Origin: Xylona heveae TC161
Lineage: Eukaryota > Ascomycota > Xylonomycetes > Xylonales > Xylonaceae
NCBI RefSeq assembly: GCF_001619985.1
Contig: NW_017264196.1
Span: 1,178,001-1,242,000, forward strand
DNA length: 64,000 nucleotides
Direction of reading: 5' to 3'
The notes beneath the pieces are model-generated. The model searched no databases, had not been told where the DNA came from, and saw only the letters and a list, made by a program, of their open reading frames with translations. Below are positions 24,391 through 35,906 of the stretch, in pieces; within the stretch, counting starts at the first letter, position 1, and the number at the start of each line of letters is the position of its first letter. A program made the translations under genes and the position numbers.

Positions 24391-26637
24391 ATGGCCTCTC
24401 ACGAAAACTTTGCTGAAGGATCTACGCGCCGTCGATGGTCCTTCAAATCCATCAGAAGGCCCAAGTCATCCTCCGTTAGCGGCCACGATGCACCACCAAG
24501 GCCTGCTTCCTCCGATTTGGCCGCCTGGCCTGAGCTGGCCGATTCAGCTGTTGGAAACGCCTGGTCTCGGATGTGCTCTCAGGGGACTCAAACTCCCAAT
24601 GGGGGTGATGGTACCCAAGAATCTGGGAATGTTTGCCTGAGTGGCCCTCGGCCGCGAAGGAGGAGTTCGTCGACTTTGAGTTCCTTTGCCAGCAGCTTTC
24701 GCTCTGCTGTTCGCCGAACGTCCCTCTCTGTCAGAACTCGCCATCTGCCTTTGACTGGTCATAATCCCCCTCAGGACGCAGAATCGAATGACACGACGTA
24801 TTCGAAAGGGTCGGGTAGGTTACAGCGTGCTGGCAGCGTCTCTCATCATCAACGCAAGTCTCTGGCTAGCCCGTCACTCGACACTACCCTTGAGGGAAGC
24901 TCGCTGTCTATCTCCTCAACGTTGGTCAATCAAGATTCGTCGCCGGTTCCGGGAAATGGGTCAGAGCCGCCCAAGCTTCCTTACGATCCTTCGCGAGGAG
25001 CCGCTGCCCGAGCTGCCGCTGCTGCGCAGAACGAATTACTTAACTTTGGCCGCGTGGCTCTCCTCAAATCTGAGTACCTTCAGGACGAGGCAATGTTCAC
25101 ACGAGATTCGGAGAGTGGCATTGGTGTCGATCTTCGGTCCCCGCTGGATGATTTGCTGGAGCCAAGTCCAGAAATACCGCGCAAAGGTGATTATGTTGCA
25201 CTTTCGTCTCAACGATTGACAATGACTAATTTTCGTCGTTTTAGATCTCCTCGCTCATTTCCCCACCGAGATATCGGCACATATCTTATCATATCTGGAT
25301 GTTTGCTCCCTGGCACGGGCTGAACGTGTTTCCTACGCGTGGCGCCGAGCGGCAAGGTCGCATCACGTTTGGAGAGAAGTATTCCACCGAGAGTATAGGC
25401 GCAGGCCCGCAGATCAAACACTTAATTCGATCCATCGTCGCTTTGGCGGTGAGGGCATTGGCAAAGTGGTTCCGGATCAGGATTGGAAGCGCATGTTCAA
25501 GGTCCGCCGGGCGTTGGAGACACGTTGGCAGAGCGGCACCGCCGCGGCCATATATCTGAATGGTCACACCGACAGCTTATACTGTGTACAGTTTGATGAG
25601 TACGTTTCGATCAACCCCTTCGCACGGAACTAGACTCCCATTTCTAACCTTTCTATCGCAGGGACAAAATTATCACAGGTTCGCGAGACCAAACGCTTCG
25701 TGTCTGGGACATCCACACTTTTGAGTGTACCAAGGTCATTGGCGCACCTGTCCCGTCAGCCGCCGTTGACGCACCGCCGTCGCCTCTTCAGCCCGGCCCC
25801 TTGACCGTGAAAACGCGGGGTGACGACAATTCCTCGCAATCAATCCAAGCTTTCTTCAACGTAAACCCTGTGCGCACAACCCCGAGCGATTACCACAAGG
25901 CTTCAATTCTCTGTCTACAATTTGATGATCGGATTCTCGTTACGGGCTCCTCCGATTCCACTTGCATTGTGTGGGATATTCAAAACGACTACAAGCCAAT
26001 TCGACGTCTCCAACAGCATACGGCTGGCGTTTTAGATGTGTGTTTTGACGAGCGATACATTGTCAGCTGTTCCAAGGACAGCACAATCTGTGTGTGGGAC
26101 CGTCACACTGGCAAGCTGCTCAAGCGATTACTTGGTCATCGGGGTCCTGTCAATGCAGTTCAGCTTCGCGGGAACCTCGTTGCCAGTGCCAGTGGAGATT
26201 GTTATGCCAAACTATGGAACCTTGACTCGGGTCTCTGCATCAAAGAATTCCGGAGTTTGGAGCGTGGATTGGCATGCGTCGAGTTTAGCGAAGATTCGCG
26301 ATACCTGCTTGCTGGCGGCAATGATCAAGTCATCTACAAGTTTGACGTCAACAGCGGTGAGCTTGTTACTACGATGCGAGGACACACCGGCCTGGTGCGA
26401 TCACTGCATCTCGATAATGCCAATCGCCGGGTCGTCACCGGGAGCTACGACATGAGCATCAGAGTGTTTGATTATGACACGGGTGAACTGATTGTGTCGT
26501 TTCCTGGATGGACGACGAGTTGGATGCTTTGCGCCAAGTCCGACTATCGCCGCGTGGTGAGCACGAGTCAAGATGGTCGTGCACTAATACTTGATTTTGG
26601 ATATCAGCTGGATGATATCCACATGCTCGAGGGCTGA
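24391..26637 (+). CDS. F-box and WD40 repeat protein
   Basis: Three exons, 24391-25186, 25245-25599 and 25662-26637 (introns of 58 and 62 nt), encode 708 residues. The first 265 residues are Ser/Arg/Pro-rich and probably disordered. The F-box lies at about 266-312 (LLAHFPTEISAHILSYLDV, AWRRAARSHHVWREVF) and is only complete if intron 1 is spliced. Seven WD units follow, recognisable by GSRDQTLRVWD, GSSDSTCIVWD, SCSKDSTICVWD, SASGDCYAKLWN, AGGNDQVIYKFD, TGSYDMSIRVFD and STSQDGRALILD. About 60 residues of Pro/Ser/Asn-rich sequence are inserted between units 1 and 2. Proteins of this build are substrate adaptors of SCF ubiquitin ligases: the F-box binds Skp1 and the propeller binds a phosphorylated target. 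The target is unknown, and I cannot assign it to Cdc4, Met30 or Pop1. Confidence 0.93.
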
Positions 26638-27603
26638 GCTGCTGGACAGCCGCCCACTGTTTACAATTATTTCTCTTGACTATATTTTCCCCCCATGATC
26701 CATCGTCACATAGACTTTGTTTCTTTGACTTCATTTACTTCTTCACCAACTCTTTTACGAGTGTATTATCTTTGGATGGCGTTGAGGACGAAAAGTCTAC
26801 TTGAGATGAGGGCAGACGTTTCATTATAGGAGTGCATGCATTCCAGTCATCTACACCTTTCTTCTTCTCCTTCTTTCCTGATTCTAATCTTGAAACCAAA
26901 GTTGTTTTAATAGAGCATCCACATTTAGATTTTCATTGTTTTTAGGATACTGCTCTGACATCCTGGAAGAATTTTGCACCATTTTTTTTATTAGAAGGGC
27001 GGCGTCAATGAAGGTTACGATATGCATGGAATGAAAGTCTTTCTTTTAGAGAAGTTTCTGAAGTGCACAGTGAACAAGAATGTGTCAGCGTACAAAGCTT
27101 TCCCCGCATGAAAGCCTCACGTTATTGTAAATTTTAGCTGGTGGACAGAGTAATGACGATGATGCACCTCTATTATTGACGGCCGTTGTCATGGGCCAAG
27201 TTGTGTGGGTTGTTTTTCTTTCGTGTGTCTCGCCAAAGGGTGGGCTGTTGGGTTTTAGCGCGAATTATTATTTGTTCGATTTACGTGTTGCTCTCCTACT
27301 CCGCCGTGCCGTTCAGGAACATCACCGAAACAAACATAACATCTCTGCATTCGTGTGAAATTTAGCGTTGGAGATCCTCTGTGCTCCTACCTCTACCCCC
27401 CCCTCCCCCCCCACATTTTTCACACTCCTCGTGTCTTCATTTCGACATTTGAACCCCTCATTGTTCCTTATCAGTGGTTGCTTGAGCTTTTGAAGCTTTG
27501 CACCCTCGCGGCCCGGCTCTAGTTTGTTTTGACCTGCCTATCTCGCTCCTTTTCTCCCGAAACTGTCCATCACGTCCCGCGCGTTCTGCGAAAGCTAGAC
27601 GAA
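26638..27603. promoter_or_regulatory. Intergenic region upstream of the EB1 gene
   Basis: 966 bp between two plus-strand genes. The 3' half has a C-rich run at about 27390-27412 and CT-rich sequence leading to the EB1 start, typical of a fungal promoter. The short frame at 27176-27358 is not convincing. Confidence 0.5.
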
Positions 27604-29492
27604 ATGGGTGAATCAAGGTCTGTTAAGCTCCTCTCCTTGCATTTTGGAGCACCGACATCTGCAGCTCTTGGCGGGGCCCCTGTCTCTTATCTAGGGCCGC
27701 CGCATGGAGACAGTCTGGATCTGTGAACCTACCCTCAGCATAGCTGTGTCGGGGAACTAGGAATTGAGGCCGTGCTGACGAGACTTGCGCTACAGACAAG
27801 AACTGCTCGCATGGATGAATGGCCTGCTGCAGTTGAACCTGACAAAGATTGAGCAATGCGGAACAGGGTACGTTCGAGATTTCCACCCTTGGACACGCTC
27901 TTCCGGCAGTGGCCACCAGTTGTCAACACGAATGTCGGCAACGCGAAAGAAAGTTGGAGAACGACGCAAGTCAAGACCTGCAGACAGAGCTGACGTGCTG
28001 GTCATCTTCTAGAGCTCCGCTATGCCAGATCTACGACAGCATCTTCCGTACGTCTTCCCTCATTGCCAATTCCTATACCATCTCGACCAAGCCAGTAGGC
28101 AGAAGAGTCGAATGACTGACAAGCATTCTCATACAGTGGATGTTCCCATGACAAAGGTCAAATTCAACGTCAACACCGAATATGCCTACATACAAAACTT
28201 CAAGGTCCTGCAGAGTAAGCTACCTACCCCGCCCCCGCAATTTCTCTTCTTGAGTTTGTCTCTGAACTCTCTGCGGATTTGCTATACATACTAGTCTCGG
28301 TGAACATTGCTGATCTGAACCCCTACGCTAGATACCTTCACCAAGCACCAAGTCGACCGACCCGTCCCCGTGCAAGCTCTGGTCAAGTGCAAGATGCAGG
28401 ATAATCTCGAATTCCTCCAATGGACGAAGAGGTTCTGGGACCAGTACTACCACGGCGGAGAATACGATCCGGTTGCGCGGAGAAAGGGATCTGGCGCGCC
28501 GCCTACCACGGCAGCGACCCGGTCTGTCAACTCGGCGGCCGCTACTCGTGCCCCGCGCGGCTCGACGCCCACGGCTGGCGCCGCACGAGCTGCCCGACCA
28601 GCTGCCTCTTCGGCTCAAACGGTTGCGCTGACGCAAGAGAACAATACGCTCAAGGAGACGGTCGTCGGACTTGAGCGTGAGCGGGATTTCTATTTCAGCA
28701 AGCTCCGCGACATTGAGCTCCTGCTGCAATCGGCAGTTGAGGCCGACCCTGAAATTGAGAACCATGATGACGGTCTGGTGAAGCAAGTCCAGGCTATTTT
28801 GTACTCTACTGAGGTGAGTGCTGTCGATAAAGCTGCAGAAGAAGAAGAAGAGGAAGAAGACGCAGAACAGGGGCCTGCAAGTCCAAGTCCAAGTCCAAGA
28901 AATGTCGCAATTCCTAGCATTGGAAGGGGGTGGTCTCACAAGGGAGCTCTGGCAGGTGGTCTGGCAGGCCTGCGCGGAAAGGCCATGGTGGTGAAGGAGG
29001 GCACCGCCATGGTTTCTAAGAATTGAAACGAAAGATGGTATCTCTTCATTTACCACCAAAGGAGCAAAAAAAAAAGTTCGTGGGTTATTGATCAGGCAGG
29101 GGCCCAAGTGGTGATGGGTATGATGAGCCGCAATCCAAGCGTCCACGTTTGCCAATCAATCCACCGGTTCCCATGTCCCTGTCTCCCCACGGCCCTGGCC
29201 TCCCAAGACCATCACTGCCATTGACACCACTGCTCCACACCACATCTCCCCAATTGCTACTTATTGCAATCGGCAATTGAACTTGTCCTTTTCTTCTTGT
29301 TTTCCCTCCTCTTCCTCTTCTTCTTCTTCTTCCTCCCATTTTTCTTCTCTCTTTTCTTCTTCTGTTATCTTCCCCAAACTCGAAACAACAAATTACTAAC
29401 GCCAGTTACTCTCTACCCAACAGGAAGGATTCGAGATTCCCGCCGAAGCAGAGGGCGAAATTGAAGCGCACGAGGATCTGGAGACTTTTTAG
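27604..29492 (+). CDS. BIM1/mal3: EB1 family microtubule plus-end protein
   Basis: Six exons: 27604-27617, 27796-27867, 28013-28047, 28137-28214, 28332-28813 and 29424-29492, encoding 249 residues. The calponin-homology domain spans residues 1-125 (RQELLAWMNGLLQLNLTKIE, LCQIYDSIF, VPMTKVKFNVNTEY, DNLEFLQWTKRFWDQYY). A basic Ala/Pro/Ser linker follows, then the EB1 dimerisation coiled coil (TLKETVVGLERERDFYFSKLRDIELLLQ) and an acidic tail ending EDLETF. The terminal aromatic residue fits the EEY/F-type ligand of CAP-Gly domains. The protein tracks growing microtubule ends and recruits partners such as dynactin. Intron 1 has a weaker GTCTGT donor. The last intron is unusually long at 610 nt, and its 5' part stays open for 71 codons, so intron retention would give a different C-terminus. 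Confidence 0.94.
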
Positions 29493-30380
29493 ATGGAACC
29501 TAGACTTCTTCCCTTCCCCCTTCCCTCCTTTCCTTTACCTTTTTTGTTCTTTTTATTCCCCCCTTTCCCCCTCTTCTTACATTGGGCATCATCCGTCTCT
29601 TGTTCATTCTTCCCCTTTTCTTTTTTTTCTCTTTCTTTCTTTTCTCTCTGTCTACTTTGTTCCCCCTTGCACCAACTGTACTACGAGGGAACTTTGCGGG
29701 TTGTTGCAACAACTCCGTATTTCACATGTTGTTCCAAAATGTCCCTTTTCCTTTTCCTTGTCTTCGTTGTTTTCCTCTCTTATGCCCAAGACGCATGCAG
29801 CCCCAGAATAGCGAGTATAGACTACGTCTCACCTTTCTCTTACTTTTTTTAAAAGAAGCATTTACCCATCACCGTGTGATGATTTCTTTTGTGGAGATGC
29901 AATTATTGTTTTTTTCCAAAAAAAAAAAATTTTTCTCAAATCGTCACGCATCATGTATCAAGATTGCTTATGGTGTTCTGACAAATGGTGAACATGACGA
30001 AACATGGTATGCACGTATTGCTCACACCATGCATAACGACTCAGTCACACACGGTATTGAGGTTGTGAGATATCAAAAAGCCGTTATCCTATCTGATATA
30101 AAACAAAAATGGCCGAAAATGTTCAACTTCTTCCAAATGGGCATGGAACCAGGGGGAACAAAAGTGTGACAAAATGTAAAGAGGATGGTCAGAGGAGTTG
30201 AGAATGAAAAGAGGAAGAAGAAGAAGAAGAAGAAGAAGAATTCCATATGTAGAAGATATGATCATGCGGGAGAAGGAAAAAGAAGAAAATATATCAACCC
30301 AGACAAACCGACCCAACCCCCGGACACAAAAGACAGTCTAAGCATGGCAATCACATAAAACATGTTATGCAACACTAGAT
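29493..30380. other. Convergent 3' regions of EB1 and the methyltransferase gene
   Basis: 888 bp between tail-to-tail genes. 29500-29660 is strongly pyrimidine-rich (long C/T runs), which makes spurious ORFs in several frames. An A run at 29919-29930 and a GAA repeat at 30213-30241 follow. No gene supported. Confidence 0.55.
30213..30241. repeat. (GAA)n microsatellite
   Basis: About nine consecutive GAA/AAG units on the plus strand, about 140 bp downstream of the stop of the minus-strand methyltransferase gene, presumably in its 3' untranslated region. Confidence 0.85.
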
Positions 30381-32163
30381 TTAATCTTCCGAGTGGGCGC
30401 GGTCTGCCTTGCGGCCGGTGATAAAGTGCGTGTAGACAAAGAGCTGTTTGCGACTGGTCTTGAATTCTTCCTGGACCTTGCCAATCAGGACTTGGCACTC
30501 GAGTTCGGTCCAGCCGAGGACGCGGGTGAAGAGGGCGAGGGTGAGGGGTTCCACCGACTCGATGGCGTGGAGTTGCATGAATTGGCCAATGAGCTTGAGG
30601 TTTTTGTCCTTGGGCCATGCGCCAATGGGAATCTAGAATCGTAATCCGTGTTAGAAATTTCAATTGCTAAAAGACAAAGGTGTGGGAATACCTTGAGAAT
30701 ATCCTCGTGGACATCGACAAAGCCTGCGGCCTTGAGCTTATTCGCCAGGTCCTCGATAACGTTGAGGGGCTTGCCAAATGAGGCGGTGCCTGCGTTGATC
30801 TGCTTCTGCCACTTGTTGATCTCCGAGTTCTCGGGGAGGGGACCCTGCTGAGACAAGAAATCGACGCGGAATTCTTGTAGCTCAATGTATCCACCTGGTT
30901 TGGTGTGTTTGTAGGCTTGCTCATATAGGCGGTCCCAATCGCCGACACTGCCCACCATGTTCCGCTGGTGGATGTAATCAAAGGCTTGCTCGGTGGGATA
31001 GGGCCATTCGGCTTCAATGTCGTCGACGATGAATTTGCAGTTGGGAGGGATCCTAAGTCACGTCAGAGGGGTCAACCAGAAACAGATGGGGTGAAATTGA
31101 CAGAGCGCGAAGTGATGAAAGAGCACTTACCATCGGGGTTGAATGGGACTCAAGTCAACTCCTAAACAATGGTTCAGACATGTTAGTTTGGTGATGACCA
31201 GAATTAAGGTAAATCCGTACCCTCAACTGTAGCACTAGGGTATTCACTACATGATATTAGCAAAATCATCTACGCCAAATGAAATCAAGCAGACAACTTA
31301 CTCGGCAAAATCCAAGGCCCAAATACCGGTACCGGTTCCAAGATCGATGACGCGCTGAGGCGACGGCGGAAGAGCCGCCTTGTGAAGGCTGCCACCCAGC
31401 ATTAACCGGTAAATGTGATGGAGCATGTCAAGGCGGTCTTGCTCGGGTTCGTCATTGGGCTAGATAGAGTCAGGAAACTGATGCGGGAAACATCTAGAAT
31501 AGACGATGCGACTGACGTAGAGGTATTCGCCTTCTCGGAATTTATGGTATCTTCTGCCATTCTGGGATAAGTGAGCAGATATTTCCTTGGTTGAATAGTG
31601 TTGATGGGGGCGTATCGCGATAGCATACCTCGTACCTAAGCACTGGTCAGCATGTCAATCCTATTTGGGGTGCATATTTGATGCATCCAAGTACAACTCA
31701 CGGATAGTCCACCACGCTGGATGCCAGCGAGGTTGTAAAAGAAGAGGCGTCACTGTGATACCATCGGTTAGCCCTATGGAACTTGATTCTGTCACACGAG
31801 AACGCCCTTGATGGTTGTGTACCTTTCTCCAAGAGTGGAATCAACTTCTGAATTTTCCTCGCTCTGGGAGGGGTTAGCAATATGCTATGCAACGCGACTA
31901 CGATGACGATGATGAGATGAACCCAGAACGTCGAGACAGCGGAAAAGCACAGGAAGCTTAGATGCAAAATAAATTGAAGAAGGAAGTCATTTTGTTCATT
32001 TCCCGCGTGGCCAAGTTCCATGACAAGCGTCACACACGTGGAGGGGAGTAACGTTACATACTTCGGCCTCAATGGCGGCTCCCTGCAGAGGAACGGTCGT
32101 CTGTGGAGCCGGGTGATGGTGCGGCTGCTGAGGAGCAGCTCCTTGTTGTTGAGGTGCAGACAT
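30381..32163 (-). CDS. LaeA-like (UMTA-type) SAM-dependent methyltransferase
   Basis: Ten exons: 32163-32062, 31863-31823, 31752-31702, 31635-31629, 31561-31517, 31459-31302, 31246-31221, 31161-31131, 31052-30692 and 30632-30381, encoding 357 residues. The order SSVVDYP-YENGRRYHKFREGEYLYPNDEPEQDRLDMLHHI is that of the LaeA/UMTA family and requires exon 4, a microexon of just 7 nt. SAM-binding motif I is VIDLGTGTGIWALDFAD (about residues 118-134); GVDLSPIQPRWIPPNCKF and FDYIHQRNM follow, then GGYIELQEF. The family includes the global regulator LaeA and many paralogues that act on small molecules or unknown targets; I cannot tell which applies. The N-terminal 34 residues are Gln/His/Pro-rich. 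All introns are 55-200 nt, and the donor after exon 5 is GTCAGT. Confidence 0.92.
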
Positions 32164-33937
32164 TTTGACGGGCGCTTTTCGTTACGTTTGCTCTAGATAT
32201 TTATCGATCCGAGGATACTTTGCTTTTCTTGATTTCCTGTCGACTTTTTTCTTTGGCGCTGAGTTGTATGCAATTCTAATCGTTCGAAGAGGCTATATAT
32301 GCAGCGGCGAAAGCGCAATATTCACAGAAAAGAGTGGTATTATCGTGAAGAATTCGAGCCCCGCCTAGAGCAGATACTAATTCGTTGCAATGCAGGGATT
32401 TTCGCCACCTTCCGTATTGTCCAGTAGCCGTTTGGCGGGACGTGAGTGGACTAATTTGTGTGTATGCAAAGGCACGCTGATCGTACGGTAAGAGACTCTT
32501 CGTTTTCCTGGTCAAGGTGAAAAGTGGGAGGGTTTATGCTTGTATGATACGTACTGTATGTACAGACGAGTACTAGGTAGGTAAGGTAAGGTAAGATATC
32601 TGAGATGGCCTGTTATTTCCCCGCTCAAGGATTTGATGCTAAAAGAGTTGCCAGGGGTAGGTAGGTACCTTAGCTAATGCGATTGCAAGGAAACCCCCCC
32701 GATGCCTTTTGGCCTCTCTGTCGCTTGCAAGGGGGAAAAGATGGTTAGGTTAACGGTCTCGTTGGCAAAGTGCAATTGCGAGCAGGATGGACCCAGACGA
32801 GAGAGAGCGAGAGACGGAGAATTGACTTGTCGAATTCGCCGGCGAAGGACCCGCACAATAAGTTCAAAGAAAGGGAAAGCCAAGGATGAGATAAAAAGAG
32901 GGAAACCCGAAGTTAGTTATGGTGATGAGGTGACAGAGACGGGTGTCATCTCCGATCCTGTTATTTGTACTCGTATCAACTACAAAGCACTGTACTAATC
33001 CAGCTCAGCTAGAAATCATTCGTCCTTGGTCATCACTTGCTTTCCTCTTGGTCATTCTGACACATCCGATTGGCCTGTCAACCCAACAGGAAAACGTTCC
33101 CCTCTGGTTACCGGAAGAGTTAACTCGAACTGACTTTGATCCGGCCCCACCCCTGGACCGGCCTCGGCCCGTCCAGCAGCCGAGCCAAGACGGGAGAGAC
33201 TTGACTGAACTCTGATCATTTACTCAGCACCATAACACAACTCCGTAGACGACCTGAGTGACTGTCGATGGGAGGGAATGCAGGCACAAAAAGAAAGGCA
33301 TCAAAAAATCTCAATTGAGGTTGCTGTCGTATTTTAATAAAAACTGTTCAAACCTATTTGTGTTCATGGATCCAGCCCAGACTCCAATGCTTGGCGTCGG
33401 CCAGGCCCTCTTCATGGCATGCATGGCAAAACCGGCACAGGGGCAATCAAAGGCAAGGGTCATCCAAGAATCCATGCAAGCATAACAATAATCCTTGCAC
33501 ACGCACAAGAGCCATGCTTGCTTCTACGTGCGCATGTGGAAGTATATACCATCACAGTTTACTTATATATTCCCTACCAATCCCATCATTTACGCAAACT
33601 ATCATACAATCGTCATCTTCTTATTGAAATCTCAGAGCAGAAGAAGCAGCTATCAATGCTGTTCCAAGGAAGCAAGCTAAGATAAATACAACTACCAAAA
33701 AAATTAACTCTGCATACGTCATTGACTCCAAACATAAATAAATCATGCAATAGTAATACAATAGACAAAGAAGGGTATCAGATATCTTCCATAATAATAG
33801 AGCGCATCATCATTAAAAAAAATAAAAACAAAAACAAAAACAAATAAAACCTTCCAAATAGTAAGATGGATCATGACATCGTAAATCAATTATTTGGCAT
33901 GGATCATGTGCAGAGGTTGACCGCTGTTCGAGCCATC
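32164..33937. promoter_or_regulatory. Promoter side of the methyltransferase gene and 3' side of the Whi5-like gene
   Basis: 1,774 bp between two minus-strand genes, with no supported CDS. It holds a GGTAA tandem (32576-32595) and a nearby GGTAGGTAGGTACC stretch (32656-32669), simple repeats common in mould intergenic DNA. From 33700 to 33850 the sequence is very AT-rich, as expected for a 3' region. Confidence 0.5.
32576..32595. repeat. GGTAA short tandem repeat
   Basis: Four near-perfect GGTAA/GGTAG units in the intergenic region about 410 bp upstream of the methyltransferase start codon. Confidence 0.7.
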
Positions 33938-35906
33938 TCACGAAACCGAGGCAGCCTGGCTCAGGTGGCGGAGAGTAATCTCGCCATCACTACTACTGGC
34001 TTCATCACTCATAGCGTCCAATAATTGGTCAATGTGGGCTTCGGTTGTTTTTCCATGTCCTGCAGTCCGCGGACTAGGTACATGTCGTGCAGCAGCGGCC
34101 GCTGCTGCAGATGCCGGGGTGCGTGGTCCAGGGTATCCTATGCTCCCTGCCTCTTCGTCGCTACTCGTCCCATCGAGGCAGGGGTAATTGGGCGCAAATG
34201 CGACCCGTCGGGAGTCCGTCCGAGGCTGTTCCGCTTCAGTGCGAAGAGGCGAGCCCAAAGAAGTCGCAGTGGACGGATGATATCCAGAATGTACCGGACT
34301 TGACATGAAAAGTAGTGTCTCCACGGCGTCTTGTTCCATGGCGGCGTTGTGACTCGGCGTGCGCAGAGAAATATGGCCAAGTCGGAGTCGTGGCGGGGTA
34401 GCTAATCCCATGGCAGGATGATTTGTCGGAGTACTTGCAGAAGATGTGCTTGCTTGTGTTGGGTCAGGATTTCTTGCCGACGTTCGTAGCTTAGGAGGTG
34501 TTTGGAGCAATGGGGGATTCGAGCGACGCGGATGTTGCCGGGACACAATATCTACAGGAGGTGCCAATGAAGGTTGCGAAGAGCTCAGGGCTGGAGCAGA
34601 CCCCAAAGACAACGCTATATGGTCAGCTTGGCGAAGATGGGGTGCCTGGCTGGAGAAAGAGCCAGCGGTGGTGGGGTTCGCGGACTGATGAGAGCGCCAA
34701 AACGCTTCATAAGTCTTCGTTTGTTCAGGCGGCGTAAGCAGCTGGGGAGCCAAGCGCGTTGCGCTCTGATTGGTGGCAACATAGCTAGGATTAGACGCTG
34801 TACCGCCAGGACGGATAGTCGGCGTGCTTTCTGGTGGAGTGTTCGAGACGTGAGAAGACGAACGAGAATGCCGCCCTGTGTCGTTCTGCGAAGGACTCTT
34901 GAGCCAATGGCTGTTCCTCCGATTATTTGCACCTGGATGAGAATCATTCGGTCTACGCGCCGCCACATCTGCATATATGGTCGAATTTGAAGAACGTGGC
35001 GAAGAATCTTTTGCAGCAAGATTCTCAACTTCATCAATTGTGCGCGACTGCCAACCATTTTGAACTTTAACCATGGCGTAAGAAAGCCGCGTTCGAAGTT
35101 GAGCAGAGAGCTTTGAGGAAAGTGTTAGCAGATATATACATCTTTGAAGCGGATTGCTTTTTGAGAATCCAACGACTCACCTCGCCAATAGAATTTCCTG
35201 GAGAAGCAAGGCTCGAATGACGAGCATGACCTCTCGGGCCAGTGTGGCGGACTTCAGGGCTGGCGGGAAGACTTGCACTTCCCTGCTTCAGCTGTCCACT
35301 AGCTGTTCGCTTCTGCCCGAGCATTGAAGCATGAGGTGGTGACATGATTACTCCGCGGCCAGGAAGGTGAGCTTTTGTGCTTCCTGGTGTCCGAGTACCC
35401 GTCATTGTGATATCTTTCGAATCAGGCGTCCTTGGTCGGACTGAGATCGGCGCGTTAAGGGATGCTGGTGGCTGGGTAAGAGTCGTGTCCAATGCGAGGT
35501 GTCGACTAACAGAAGCTTCTACAGAGACCGGGGGAGTGACGTTACGTGTCAGGCCGTCCGTGGTCGTCGACTGGGCCTTCTGTGCAGGCTTGGCCAGGGG
35601 ATGAGTCTCTTCTTGGCTTGAGACTTCCTCTGTCGAGGAGCCCTGTGAGTTGGGAACCAATGTGATGTCTTCATTGTGTCTGGGCCCCAGTGCTGATGCA
35701 TTTGGGTCGAGCATTGGCCTGGAATTGTCACCAGGCCTTGGGCTGCTCATTCTGTGGTCACGAGCGCGTGTGGGCGAAGTAGGCGGCATTGGTTTAGAAG
35801 GGGCAAGTTGTTTGGCAATAGGAGATTTCATTGCCGGAAGAATTCGTTCATTGGCGCGAATATTCGTACTGGCACGCGGAGAACGCTCGAGTAACGGCTC
35901 GGGCAT
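33938..35906 (-). CDS. Whi5/Nrm1-type cell-cycle transcriptional repressor
   Basis: Two exons, 35906-35181 and 35110-33938, with a 70-nt GT-AG intron at phase 0, encode 632 residues. Nearly the whole protein is Ser/Pro/Thr-rich and probably disordered, with many SP and TP sites suited to CDK control. The only conserved piece is the segment beginning at residue 243, LSAQLRTRLSYAMVKVQNGW, followed by DEVENL. This matches the short Whi5/Nrm1 (GTB) motif that binds the SBF/MBF transcription factors. The intron lies immediately before the motif. Whi5 restrains the G1/S transition until phosphorylated by CDK, while Nrm1 shuts MBF genes off after S phase; which of the two jobs applies here cannot be read from sequence. 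The protein is larger than yeast Whi5, as is common in moulds. Start is the first ATG of the long open frame. Confidence 0.85.

Noticed and set aside
29461-30169. Overlapping plus-strand frames rich in Phe, Ser, Pro and Leu
   Set aside because: They are produced by the long C/T-rich tract in the 3' region of EB1.
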